A stretch of DNA of 64,000 nucleotides. Origin: Poindextera sp963719975 (GTDB taxonomy: Bacteria; Pseudomonadota; Alphaproteobacteria; Caulobacterales; Caulobacteraceae). The notes under the pieces are model-generated. The model worked only from the letters and a program-made list of their open reading frames with translations. It ran no database searches and had not been told where the DNA came from. The translations under genes were made by a program, and so were the position numbers. This document shows, in pieces, positions 7,822-17,010 of the stretch (positions within the stretch are counted from its first letter, which is position 1; each line of letters begins with the position of its first letter). The stretch lies in contig CAVRED010000010.1 of assembly GCA_963719975.1 (NCBI GenBank), positions 62,001 to 126,000 on the forward strand, read 5' to 3'.

Positions 7822-9420
7822 CTAGTTCGACATCGCCTTCTGGAAGCTGGCGTCGCCGGCGAGCGCTGCGAAGGCCGAGTTCGACGCCAGCTGGGCGAAC
7901 GCGGACGGATTGCTCGCCATGGCGGAGAAGGCCGCGCTGTTGCTCGACAGCGCCGCCATCGCCTGGCTGTTCGAGGCGAGCTGGGAGAACGCCGATGCGT
8001 TGGCCGCCATCGCGGCGAAGGCTTGGCTGTTCGCTGCAAGGGCGGCCGCCTGCGCGCTCGCCTGACTCGCGGCCTGGTTCGAAGCGGCGAGCGCCTGGAA
8101 GGCCTCGGCGCTGTGGGCCATGGACGCGAACGCCGAGGCGTTGGAGGCTAGCGCCGCGAACGCCCGCGAGTTGGCCGCCATCGCCGCAAAGGCCTGGCTG
8201 TTGGCGCAAAGCGCGGCGAACGCCTGGGCGTTGGCGGCGAGCGCCGCGAATGCCTGAGAATTGGCCGCCATCGCCGCGAACGCCTGCGAGTTCGCTGAAA
8301 GCGCCGCCATCGCGGCATGGTCGGCGGCGAGCGCCGCGAACGCGGACGAGTGCGCCGCCATCGCCGGGTTGTTCTGCGCCGCCGCGGCCGCGGCGAACGC
8401 CTGGGCGTTGTTCGCGTATGACGCAAACGCCTGCGCGTCCTGCGCCATCGCCTGGAACGCCTCGGAGTGGCGCGACAACGCCGCGAACGCGGGGGCATTC
8501 TGCGCCATGGCCGCCATGGCCTGCGGCTGTTGCGCCATCAAGGCGAAGGCCTGGGAGTTGGCCGCCATGGCCTGGAAGGCCTGGACGTTGGCGGCATACT
8601 GCGCCCCGTTCGCGGTCTGGGCCGCCGCGAGCTGCGAGGCCAGCGCCGCGAACGCCGGCCCGTTGGCGGCGAGCGCGGAGAAGGCCTGCGGGTCGTGCGA
8701 CAGCGCCGCCATCGCCGCCTGGTCGGCGGCGAGCGCCGCGAAGGCAGGAGCGTTGGCCGCCATCGCCGGGTTGTTCTGCGTCGCGGCGGCCCGCTCGAAC
8801 GCCTGGGCGTTGCTCGAGTACGCTGAGAAGGCCTGGGCATCCTGCGCCATGGCGGCGAAGGCCTGCGCGTGGCTAGTCAATGCGGCGAACGCCTGGGCGT
8901 GGCTGGCGAGCGCGGCGAACGCCTGCGAATTGGCCGAGAACGCTTCGAAGGCCTTGGGGCTGCCCGCGAACGCCGCGAACGAGCGCGCGTTGGCTGCATT
9001 GGCCGCGCCCGACTGGGCTGACAACGACTGGGCCATGGCCAGCAGGGCGGAGAACGCCTGTTGGTTCTGCATCAGTTGCGCGAACTGGCGCGAGTTCTGC
9101 GACATCGCCGCGAGCGCCTGGGAGTTCTGCGCCAGGGCGGCGAAGTGCGGATCAGCCGCCATCGCGCGGAACGATGGGTTCTTGACCATCACTTCGAAGG
9201 CGTCGGTCTGCATCAGCATCGGCACGCTGGAGTCGCCGAGGCCGACATCGGCCTCCGAGACCTGCGGCGCCCGATAGCGCTCCGCCGGCACGATCGCGCC
9301 AGCGACGGTGCCCCCTCTGATCGGAAGCTTGGTGGAGACGACGTAGACACCGCCTGCGAGGGCCACAAGGCCCGCCGCGACGATGGCGGTTCGCGCACCT
9401 CCGAAGGCCTTCGAGCTCAT
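7822..9420 (-). CDS. Alanine-rich decapeptide-repeat membrane-anchored protein (532 aa)
   Basis: I do not recognise this family. The start is the ATG before SSKAFGGARTAIVAAGLVAL, giving a short basic head and one transmembrane or signal-anchor helix (residues about 10-31), then a linker to about residue 68. The remainder is nearly all ten-residue units of the type ANSQAFAAMA: Asn/His/Asp at position 2, Phe or Met at 6, Met/Leu at 9, Ala filling the rest. I count roughly 35-40 units, with four or five interruptions. One block (QDAQAF...NNPAMAA...AAMAALS) occurs twice, indicating internal duplication. There are almost no charged residues in the repeat. It is followed 58 bases on by the metallopeptidase gene. 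A structural or surface role is inference only. Confidence 0.7.
   Translation of the reverse strand: MSSKAFGGARTAIVAAGLVALAGGVYVVSTKLPIRGGTVAGAIVPAERYRAPQVSEADVGLGDSSVPMLMQTDAFEVMVKNPSFRAMAADPHFAALAQNSQALAAMSQNSRQFAQLMQNQQAFSALLAMAQSLSAQSGAANAANARSFAAFAGSPKAFEAFSANSQAFAALASHAQAFAALTSHAQAFAAMAQDAQAFSAYSSNAQAFERAAATQNNPAMAANAPAFAALAADQAAMAALSHDPQAFSALAANGPAFAALASQLAAAQTANGAQYAANVQAFQAMAANSQAFALMAQQPQAMAAMAQNAPAFAALSRHSEAFQAMAQDAQAFASYANNAQAFAAAAAAQNNPAMAAHSSAFAALAADHAAMAALSANSQAFAAMAANSQAFAALAANAQAFAALCANSQAFAAMAANSRAFAALASNASAFASMAHSAEAFQALAASNQAASQASAQAAALAANSQAFAAMAANASAFSQLASNSQAMAALSSNSAAFSAMASNPSAFAQLASNSAFAALAGDASFQKAMSN
7825..9210 (-). repeat. 30-bp tandem coding repeat (10-residue units)
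   Basis: DNA encoding the repeat region has a 30-base period, with recurring GCGAACGCCTGGG-type and GTTGGCCGCCATCG-type segments on the plus strand. Codon choice varies among units that encode the same residues, so many copies are old and kept by selection on the protein. The antisense frame at 8261-9277 is a shadow created by the repeat composition. Confidence 0.75.
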
Positions 9421-9894
9421 TTTGGATTGTCCCAGCAACGCTCCGGCAAGAGTGACACCTGTGTCGCTTTCGTCAATGGCGCGGCGTAGCCCGTACCGCA
9501 CAGCGGCGCGGGCGAAAGGCCACTCTCCGGCAGGGAGCCAGCGTCCGCTTCCGACCCAAAGCGATGGGGTGGACGCCCCCCGACGGCATCGAAGTGCCAG
9601 CGTGGGGGTGTTGTGAACACCACTGCGAGGGAGGCGTCCATGGAAAGGAGGGGTCCGCCTCCGACGGTGTCTTTCCAACGCCGTCAGTGTCCCGCCCCCA
9701 CCCACCCGACACCGGCCGCCTGAAGCGCCTCGGCCTGGGCTGCTTCCAAGTCCAAGGCTCCCAAACGACCTCCGGCATCCTGTCAGGCCAAAGCAGGTCG
9801 GTTCGCACGCCCGCCGCCAGAACCCGCTGGACAGCTCGACGCTAGGGCGGAAAGCTCTAAGTGATTCGGCACGCAGCCGATCAAAGCAGTTGGT
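9421..9894. other. Intergenic between divergent genes
   Basis: About 470 bases between the minus-strand repeat-protein gene and a plus-strand secreted-protein gene. It should hold both promoters. I see no convincing -35/-10 pair, hairpin or small gene. Confidence 0.35.
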
Positions 9895-10746
9895 ATGGCT
9901 AAGAAACCAATCACATCGCGCGTCCACGGCGGCGGCGCGGGACAAGCGCCGCGGCGCACCATCTGCGCTCTGCGGTGGCGGTGGGCGGCGGGGGCGGTCG
10001 TGGTCTGGGCGCTCGCCGGGCCGGCGCTGACTCAGAGCTGCTTCGCTGACTGGAAACTGTTCGACGGCGCGTCGACGCTGGATCCGGCCCTATGTTTCTT
10101 CGACGCGAGTGGCGTCACCCGAGCTCGCGGCCGTGACGTGGGCGTGTGGACCAAGTGCGTCGGCCAGCGCGAGATTGAAGCCGTCGCCCCGACTGGCCCA
10201 ACCGGGCGGGCGATCGCGGCGCGTGACGCTCAGGCGATATTGGCTGGATACGTCCCCCCCGCCGCAAGCCTGTACGGGCTCGACAGCGATGGATTGCGGT
10301 CGGTGATCTCCTATAAGTCCGCGGCCGATCTGGCCGGTCTCAAAGCCAGAAGTGCCACCTACTACGATCTGAACTGCGCCCGCGGCACGGTGCGTGCGCT
10401 GAGGCTTAGCAGTGAAGCGGCAACCGCGGCGGGCTTCCGCGGCACGCCCAGTGCGCTTGACGCGGCCACCCCTCGAGGCAGCGGAGCGAGCCTGCTCCAG
10501 CTCCTGTGCGGGCTTAACGTCGCTGTGCAGCCGCGGCTCGCCCCCGGGCGCCCAACGACCGAGCAAACGCGCGTTCGTAGGCCTACACACCTGGTCCACG
10601 TGGCGCTCGCGGCCAATCAGATACGGATGCATATTGGGGAACTGACGCAGCGACCAAGGATCACGGCGCGCAGGCCGCCGCCGGCGGCCAGTCGCGCCGC
10701 GTCGGCATCGTCGCTGGACGCGCCTCTGCGGCCCCGACTGAGCTAG
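9895..10746 (+). CDS. Secreted hypothetical protein, surface-adhesin-E-like middle part
   Basis: An Arg-rich N-terminus is followed by a hydrophobic stretch (AAGAVVVWALAGPALTQS, residues about 31-48) that looks like a signal peptide or anchor. The mature part has an early Cys in LTQSCFADW, a VWTKCVGQ motif and SYKSAADL...YYDLNCARGT, reminiscent of small Haemophilus surface-adhesin-E-like domains where a late Cys sits in a DLNC/DFDC strand. The last 70 residues are basic and low in hydrophobics, so a late frameshift may have replaced the true C-terminus. Function unknown. Confidence 0.5.
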   Translation: MAKKPITSRVHGGGAGQAPRRTICALRWRWAAGAVVVWALAGPALTQSCFADWKLFDGASTLDPALCFFDASGVTRARGRDVGVWTKCVGQREIEAVAPTGPTGRAIAARDAQAILAGYVPPAASLYGLDSDGLRSVISYKSAADLAGLKARSATYYDLNCARGTVRALRLSSEAATAAGFRGTPSALDAATPRGSGASLLQLLCGLNVAVQPRLAPGRPTTEQTRVRRPTHLVHVALAANQIRMHIGELTQRPRITARRPPPAASRAASASSLDAPLRPRLS

Positions 10747-10937
10747 CCACCCCTGTTGTGCACACGTTCCCTGTGCTGCCGCCGCGGATATTGGAAGGTG
10801 GATGGCAGAGGTGGTGGGGGAGCAGAAGCGTGCGTTGAGCAAAGCGGACTCTTAGCAACGCAATCAGTGGGTAGCGCCAGAGGCCGGGCATGGTCAGGGC
10901 TTGACCCGCCTGGCATAAGCGCGTAGCGGAGCCCGCC

Positions 10938-11673
10938 ATGAGCAACCGCCTGCAAGGCAAAGTCTGTCTCGTCACCGCCGCCGGCCAGGGCATTGGCCGG
11001 GCGACGGCCGAGGCGTTCGCGGCCGAGGGCGCGCACGTCCTCGCGACCGACATCAACGCCGCCGCCGCTGGCCACGCTGCACGGCGTCGAGACCCGCGTG
11101 CTGGACGTGACAGATTCCACGACGCATCGTCGGCCTGTTCGACGAGCGTCCGTCCTTCGACGTGGTGTTCAACTGCGCCGGATACGTCGCCCACGGCTCG
11201 ATCCTGGACTGCGGCGAGGACGCCTGGGCGCGCTCGTTCGAGCTGAACGTCACCAGCATGTTCCGCATCTGCAAGGCGGCTCTGCCGGCCATGCTGGCGC
11301 GCGGCTCGGGCTCCATCGTCAACGTGGCCTCGGTGGCCTCGTCGGTGAAGGGGGTGCCCGAGCGCTTCGCCTATGGCGCATCGAAAGCCGCGGTGATCGG
11401 CCTGACCCGCTCGATCGCCGCCGACTTCGTCGCCAGGGGCGTGCGCTGTAACGCCATCGCGCCAGGCACGATCGCCACCCCGTCGCTGCGCGAGCGCATG
11501 GCAGCCCTGCCCGGCGATCCCGACGCGGCCGAGCGGGCCTTCATGCGCGGCAGCCGATGGGCCGGCTGGGCACGGCCGAGGAGGTGGCGGCGCTGGCGGT
11601 CTATCTGGCGTCGGACGAGAGCGCTTTCACCACCGGCCAGGTGCACGTTCTGGACGGCGGGTGGACCGGATGA
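10938..11673 (+). CDS. SDR oxidoreductase, BDH2/DHRS6-like (frameshifted)
   Basis: Read across frame changes near 11075-11140 and 11565, this encodes about 245 residues, the family length. It has the Rossmann motif TAAGQGIGRAT, NCAGYVAHG, a Ser in SSVKG, the catalytic YGASKAA and the late segment VYLASDESAFTTGQ. VLDVTD and VASSVKGVP closely resemble type 2 (R)-3-hydroxybutyrate dehydrogenase (BDH2/DHRS6) and bacterial sugar-acid dehydrogenases such as 2-keto-3-deoxy-L-fuconate dehydrogenase, so the substrate is a hydroxy acid or sugar acid. The stop TGA overlaps the asparaginase ATG (ATGA), so the two genes are translationally coupled. Frameshifts could be sequencing errors. Confidence 0.75.
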
Positions 11674-12493
11674 ACCCGGTCCTGGTCGAGATCACGCGCG
11701 GCGAGCTGGTGGAAAGCCGTCATCGCGGCGCCATCGCCATCGCCGACGCTGGGGCCGGCTGGTCTGGTCGTGCGGCGACGTCGAGCGGCCGATCTACCCC
11801 CGGTCGGCGGTGAAGATGCTGCAGGCCCTGACCCTGGTGGAGTAGAGCGCCGCCGACGCCTTTGGGCTGAGCGAGGAGGAGCTGGCGCTGGCCTGCGCCT
11901 CGCACAGCGGCGAGCCGTTTCACGTCGCGGCCGTGCGTGCGTGGCTGAGCCGCATCGGCCTTGCTGACGACGCGCTGGCCTGCGGAGCGCCGACCGACGC
12001 GGACGGCCGCCCCCTGACCCGCGCCCACCACAATTGCTCGGGCAAACACACCGGCTTCCTGACCGACGCCCGCCACCTGGGTGGCGAGACGCGCGGCTAT
12101 GAGCGGCCCGACCACCCGGTGCAGCGGCGCGTGCTGGCCGCGATGGCGGAGATGGCCGGGGTCGATCTCGGCCACATGCCGGTGGCCATCGACGGCTGCA
12201 CCGCGCCGGCCGTCGCCCTGCCGCTGCGCGCGCTCGCGACCGCCGTGGCCCGCATCGCCGACCCGGCCAACCTGCCGCCCGACCGCGCCGCCGCCGCCCG
12301 CCGCCTGGACGCCGCGGTCAAGGCCAAGCCGCTCTATGTCGCCGGCACGGGCCGCGCCTGCACCGCACTGACCCAAGCCGCCGCCGGCGCGGCCAGCGTG
12401 AAGACAGGCGCGGAGGGCGTGTACGTCGCCGCGATCAGCAGCCTGGGGCTGGGCGTCGCCCTCAAGATTGACGACGGCGCGGCCGAGGGCTGA
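11670..12493 (+). pseudogene. L-asparaginase II family (Rhizobium type), broken
   Basis: The product belongs to the thermolabile asparaginase II family (Pfam Asparaginase_II), seen in YPRSAVKMLQAL, ALACASHSGEPFH, NCSGKHTGFL and DGCTAPAVALPL. These enzymes hydrolyse asparagine to aspartate and ammonia. The frame is lost near 11750 by a missing base, and an in-frame TAG at 11843-11845 interrupts a well-conserved segment (LTLVE, stop, SAADAFGL). Because a stop from substitution is unlike the simple indels elsewhere, this may be genuine decay. The start overlaps the preceding SDR stop. Confidence 0.7.
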
Positions 12494-12857
12494 GACGGTG
12501 ATTGCAGCCGTGCTGCGGCGATTGAAGTGGTCAGTGACGGTGATGAGAGCATCACGGCGCTGACAACGCGGTTGTGGCGACCTCCGCTGGTCAGGCCGCC
12601 GGAGTTCGCCGAACATCGACTTGGTTGAGCGGCGTCTCGCTCATCTAGCGGCCTGACGACAAACCAAGTCGTGGGGGGAGGACGACTGCGGGGTCGGCAC
12701 GTCTGGCCTAGTTCGGGCTCGGAGCACGCTCGCCGCTCAGTTGTTGACGCCAGCGCGCCAAGGGGTCGACGGTGCCCACGGAGAGCGGGGTGGGCGGAGA
12801 AGCGAAGTGGGACCACAACAGCGGGAAACGTCGGCAGCTTGCGCTGCCGGGCGCACG
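12494..12857. other. Intergenic, nothing recognised
   Basis: A 364-base gap after asparaginase. Short frames show no conserved motif. The string GACGGTGAT occurs twice (12494 and 12537 region). No hairpin with a T-run is visible. Confidence 0.3.
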
Positions 12858-13619
12858 GTGACGGCGGCGGGGCTGGGACTGGTGGCGGCTTTGGCCGCCT
12901 GCGGTAGACCGGCCGGGAGCGCACCGACATCGGCCGAGCGCATCGATGGTTTCGGTGAGCGTCCCTCTCGTGGGCTGCGCGGACGATGGACAGGTAGGGC
13001 CGCAAACGCCTCCGGCGAACGGGACGAAGACCGTGTTGGCCGACCGAGCCGCGGCGCCGCAACTGGCATACTACGTCACCGCAACGGACCTGGAGTGTTG
13101 GCGCCGCGCGGCTGGCATTGCGCCGGGATTTACGGGTCGGACGGGGCTAGCCTGGTGGTGACACCCGAGCCGAATTCAGCCTGCAGATCTTTCGAACAGC
13201 GGATGGGATGGCGCGACCGGGGACGCCATCGAGGCCAGGTTCGCCGACGGCAGCACGTCGGGCCGGTTTACGGTGGCGCGGGTCATCGAGCGCGTATTTC
13301 CCTCGCACCAAGCCTTCGTTCAGGGCGTCATCAATGAGGGCATCGAGCCGCCATCGAGCTTTCCAGCCGGACCGTACGCGTCGGACAAGGTGACGAGAAG
13401 CACACCAGAGGTGGTGGAATACCAGACACCGGCAGGCGCAGTTGGGTTGGGCACCGATACGGGCTTGAACCTAAGGCTCGCGCCGGGCTCCGACCCGGTG
13501 AGCGGCGTGGCGATCCTGAACGGCTCAGACCCGGTACTAGACACAGGTGACAGTGCGGCTGCCGGTTACCCGGACGTCACTGGCGGCTTCGATCATCGCC
13601 CAGTACGAACAGGATAATC
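12858..13619 (+). pseudogene. Putative lipoprotein gene with several frame changes
   Basis: A GTG-started stretch VTAAGLGLVAALAACGRPAG resembles a lipoprotein signal with lipobox LAAC. Good coding segments then continue in changing frames: APQLAYYVTATDL, WHCAGIYGSDGASLVV, GRFTVARVIERVFPSHQAF, VVEYQTPAGAVGLGTDTGLN and VTVRLPVTRTSLAASII. At least three frame changes are needed to join them. The composition suggests a periplasmic protein of about 250 residues, of no family I recognise. Whether it is a decayed gene or an error-rich stretch cannot be told here. Confidence 0.4.
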
Positions 13620-13888
13620 CCGGTGCCGTCGGCGCAGCGCTGCCACAGTGGGCAAAGCTGCGCAGCCGTAGGCTGCGAACGGCTCGGCGCCCCACAGGAC
13701 TGCTCGCACCGAAGAAGGTCTTGGCAAGAGACACGCCCGTCCACGGGCTCTGCGCCGGACGCCGCCCTTTCAGGCGCATGCACACGATTTGGCTGTGGAA
13801 CGTGAGACGACGGGCTGACTGTGTGGTGGTTTGTATGGCAGAGACAGAGCCACAACCCAGCATATTTTCAACTACTTAGAGCTTAGAA

Positions 13889-13963
13889 TGGTGGACGCGG
13901 CTGGGATTGAACCAGCGACCCCCTCGATGTCAACGAGGTGCTCTCCCACTGAGCTACGCGTCC
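13889..13963 (-). tRNA. tRNA-Val (GAC)
   Basis: A complete cloverleaf on the minus strand: acceptor GGACGCG/CGCGTCC (7 bp, perfect), D stem GCTC/GAGC, anticodon stem CCTCG/CGAGG with loop TTGACAT (anticodon GAC), T stem GCTGG/CCAGC with loop TTCAATC, and encoded CCA at 13889-13891. It decodes the valine codon GUC. It sits beside the phage-derived remnant, but the remnant lies on the 5' side of the tRNA, not the usual 3' integration side. Confidence 0.95.
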
Positions 13964-14212
13964 CGCGAGGCGCCGCTATAGCCACCTGCCGGAAGGCCCG
14001 CAACCCACCGAAGCCCTGATGTCCCACCGCCCTTGTGCAGCTTGGTCGTCAGGTTCTTCGAGCGGTGGGCCCCCACACGCGTGGGCGCCTCGCACCCGCC
14101 TCTGGACAGGCGCACTTCGCCTGGCCGGGTCACCCGTCCCGCTCGATCGCCCCCGCAAGCATGGCATCGGCGATCGGCAGCGCGGCGGTCGCGAAGATCC
14201 TCCGCGGCTCGG

Positions 14213-14791
14213 TCACTTCGCGCTGGAACGCTCGAAGACCAAGTGGCTACCCGCGTTCTTTCGGCGCCAACCCTGGACCTGCAGCAGCTGCTCGAGCGCC
14301 CTCCTGAACCGGCGGCGGCGATCGTCTGTGGTTTGCTTGTTGTCCCCGGAGGCAATCTGGCTGGTCAAAATTCTGACGGTATTGCCTCGGCGAACGATCC
14401 GACTGTCGGCTTGACCCGCTGTCACGCGCGCCGCGATAGTTGCCGCCAGCGCTTGAACATCCAACGGTGCGGCTCTTGGCCTGAGTTGCCGCGCCCCACG
14501 TCCAACGATCGCAGCCGTCTGCTCGTCGAGGTTAACCTCCCAGCTGTGGATGTCGCCCCTGGACGATCCCAGAACTGTCCCGCCATGGCGCTCGATCTGA
14601 AACCGAAGGAATGGCGGATCCCATACCATCTGCTCGGTGTGCCGCTTGGCTTCGTGGAGCTTGTAGCCCTCCATTCTTTCGGCGCTTGAACCTGCCAAAT
14701 CATCCCAGCATCGTGACAGAAGCACCTCGAGCTTGCGTTGGGCGGCTTCGGGTAGCACGCCCTTCGGACAGTCGGCGAGGAAGATCAGCAC
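14213..14791 (-). CDS. Hypothetical protein in phage-remnant region (192 aa)
   Basis: Not a family I know. The GTG start follows CGGAGAT directly after the stop of the DUF3489 gene, with only seven bases between, so the two are coupled. The product is soluble and mixed alpha/beta with RFQIERHGGTVLGSSRGDIH and a C-terminal segment VQGWRRKNAGSHLVFERS that looks like a folded end. A basic helical region (TTDDRRRRFRRALEQL) could bind nucleic acid. The frame is intact although several neighbours are broken. Confidence 0.5.
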   Translation of the reverse strand: MLIFLADCPKGVLPEAAQRKLEVLLSRCWDDLAGSSAERMEGYKLHEAKRHTEQMVWDPPFLRFQIERHGGTVLGSSRGDIHSWEVNLDEQTAAIVGRGARQLRPRAAPLDVQALAATIAARVTAGQADSRIVRRGNTVRILTSQIASGDNKQTTDDRRRRFRRALEQLLQVQGWRRKNAGSHLVFERSSAK

Positions 14792-14798
14792 ATCTCCG

Positions 14799-15075
14799 CT
14801 ACCTGTAGAGCCGCCGACCCTCCTCGGTCTTCTCTGAGGTGATGGTCAAGCCGTGCTTCTTCTTTAGCGCCCCTGACATCGCCCCCGCACCGAGTGAGCC
14901 TGCCCGCGGTCAGCTCGGCCATGGTGGCGCCTCCTGGACGGCACAGCAGCGCCATCAGCTCACCGAGCTTGCCCATCGGATCAGCCCGCGGCGCGACCAA
15001 CGCCTGCGCGGCCGGTCCGGTCGACCGATCAGCGCCGGCTTTCTGGCCGCCAGGCTTCTTGGCAGCCGCGATCGT
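14799..15075 (-). CDS. DUF3489 domain protein (one frameshift)
   Basis: Two adjacent frames join to give AAKKPGGQKAGADR, MGKLGELMALLCRPGGATMA and then MSGALKKKHGLTITSEKTEE, ending GRRLYR and TAG. This is the DUF3489 pattern, a small winged-helix-like domain (RPxGATxxEL then GALKKK-GL) often found on or near phages and plasmids. The frame changes near 14900, where the conserved middle of the domain is partly lost. The N-terminal boundary is uncertain. It is followed immediately by the hypothetical gene ending at 14213. Confidence 0.6.
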
Positions 15076-15516
15076 GCCCCGCCCGCGTCGGTCGCCCCGA
15101 GCGGGATCGACCCGTCTTCCTGCTCTATGGACCGGCAGTATTTGTGCCAGAGCACGTGTTCGGCGACGCCACCGTCGACCGCTGGTGAGCGAGGGGGCCC
15201 CCTTCGCGCGAGGCTTCCGTGATCACGGCCGGTTGAGCGTTGCTGAGCTTCGGCAAGATGTTCTCCTCAGTTGGCGCGATGCCGCCCCACTGCGGCGGGC
15301 CTAGACCAGTGCCGGGCGGGTGGCGGAGGAATCTCGACGGATCGGTTCGCGCGGTGGACCGGCGGCGGCAGGCTGCACCGGGGAAGCAATGCTTCGTTGG
15401 CAGGCGAAGTCCAGAACAATCTATGAGAGAAGATGTGTGATTGAACTACATATGCATGTTCCCTCACGGAGGCGTTTGTCAGCGCCTGTATTTACCCGGA
15501 CCCCTGGGAATGTAGT
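15076..15516. other. Intergenic, nothing firm
   Basis: About 440 bases between the DUF3489 gene and the terminase 3' end. Short frames without conserved motifs; an upstream extension of the DUF3489 gene could lie at 15076-15220 after another frame change. Confidence 0.3.
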
Positions 15517-17010
15517 TCATCGGCCCTGCACGAGGGTCGCGCATTGGGTGCGGCTTGCGGACCGTCGGGCCGCCGCCCCGGTGTGACCAAAGCTCGGCGG
15601 CGGCTGGGGCTTGAAGTTCCTGAGCCAGCTGAGCGCCTGGGTCAACGCGTCCCCCTGATCGTCGAAGCGGCTGAAGGGCAACTCGGTGATCTCGTCGAGG
15701 AAAGCCGTCCGCCAGGATGCGTAGCGTGGCAGGAGAACGCGGCCATCCTGGAGCATGTCGAGCACAGCTTCCAGGCGCACCTGCTTGCTCGCGGTGGGCT
15801 GTTTGATCCGCTCCACCCTCAGGCCGAGTTCCTCGAAGACGCCGATCAGGGCGCGGCCAAGCGCCGCCTCCTCCACCAGGTGGATGGCCTTCGGGTGGCG
15901 CGTCGCAAGATCCAGAGCGTGGAGCTTGAGGTCGGTGAACTCGACCTGCCGCCGCCAGACATCGACCAGATGGAGGTTGCGGCCCTCGGTCCGAAAGACG
16001 AGCGCGACGCTGTAGGTCGAGCGTGGTCCGGCAGTCTGGGCGCAGTCCCAGCTGGAGACCGTTTGCTCGGCGACAGGCGGCACGAAGTCGTACTCCGGAA
16101 ACCACTGGGCCTTGACAAGACCAGCGCGCAGCGTCGGCGCCTGCTGATACTGGGTCAAGAACACGTGCGGCGGCACGGTATTGCGCAGCATCTCGATCAC
16201 CTCGGGCGTATGGGATTGTGGTCGCAGCACGTCGCCTGCAGGGCGCGCCCAGCTCCAGTCGCCCACGCGATAGGCGATGGGCGCCTCGGCGATCAGCGGC
16301 ACCGACAGGAGCTCGAACACGCCCTGGGCGGTGAGGAAGCCGCAGAGGTCGTTCGGATGCAGCCGCTGCGCGCGATGACAGGATGCGCCCGAGGGCCTGG
16401 TTGTTGAGCCTGCTCTGAATTTTCTCAGCGTAGAGCTGGTTCACCCTCTCGCGCTTCTCTGTGTTGGCGTCCTTGGCGTCGAGGGGGTCGTCGATGATGA
16501 TGGTCCGACCACCCTCGCCCGTGATCGCGCCGCCGAGAGCCGTCGCGATGAGTTCGCCGCCCTTTGTCGTTTTGAAGTGGTCGCGCCGAGCGAAATCAGC
16601 GGCCAGCACGGTGGCGGGGAAAGCCGCCCGGTACCAGTCGGTCGCCATCAGCTGCATACACCTGTAGGCAAAATCCTCGGCCAGATTCTCGCTGTGTGAG
16701 ATCAGCAGGATCTCTCGCTCGGGTTCTGGCCGAGCAAGAAGGCGGGCAGGCGGACCGAGCAACGTGGGACTTCAGCACCCGCGGCGGGAGGCAGACGATC
16801 AGCCGGCGCACCTCACCGGAGATCACCTGTTCCAGCTTGCGGCTCAGGAGTTCCAGGTACTCCGAACGCTCCAGTGGCTCGTGCATCGAGCTCTTCGAAG
16901 GCTTTGGCGACGAAGGTCGGGAAATCCCGCGGCAGAATGGCCTTGAACAGCGCGGTCGGAGAGACGCCGCCAAGGTCCAGGCGGGGCGGGCCTGGATAGA
17001 GATCAGTCAT
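15517..17010 (-). CDS. Phage terminase large subunit (several frameshifts)
   Basis: Joined across frames, about 495 residues read as a TerL-type packaging motor: start MTDLYPGPPRLDLGG, an ATPase domain with P-loop-like CLPPRVLKSHVA and Walker B TIIIDDPLDAKDA, adaptor segment HVFLTQYQQAPTL, and an RNase-H-like nuclease domain beginning SSWDCAQTAGP and ending ALTQALSWLRNF. TerL cleaves concatemeric phage DNA and pumps it into the prohead. Frame changes fall near 16380, 16730 and 16890. The ATG overlaps the end of the DUF5681 gene by eight bases. No capsid, portal or tail genes follow, so the element looks incomplete. Confidence 0.8.

Noticed and set aside
6249..8876. Plus-strand 875-codon frame across the metallopeptidase gene
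   Set aside because: Arg- and Pro-rich shadow in a high-GC gene, no motif and no start signal.
7825..9210. Pentapeptide-repeat protein
   Set aside because: The period is ten residues and the A(D/N)LxX pattern is absent.
8261..9277. Plus-strand 338-codon frame opposite the decapeptide-repeat gene, Ala/Cys-rich
   Set aside because: It mirrors the 30-base repeat in antisense, has no ribosome site, and its Cys/Trp/Glu pattern comes from the complement of the repeat codons.
13831..14019. Small plus-strand frame with MVDAAGIEPATPSMSTRCSP
   Set aside because: This is the well-known spurious translation of the antisense of a tRNA gene; the DNA is tRNA-Val.
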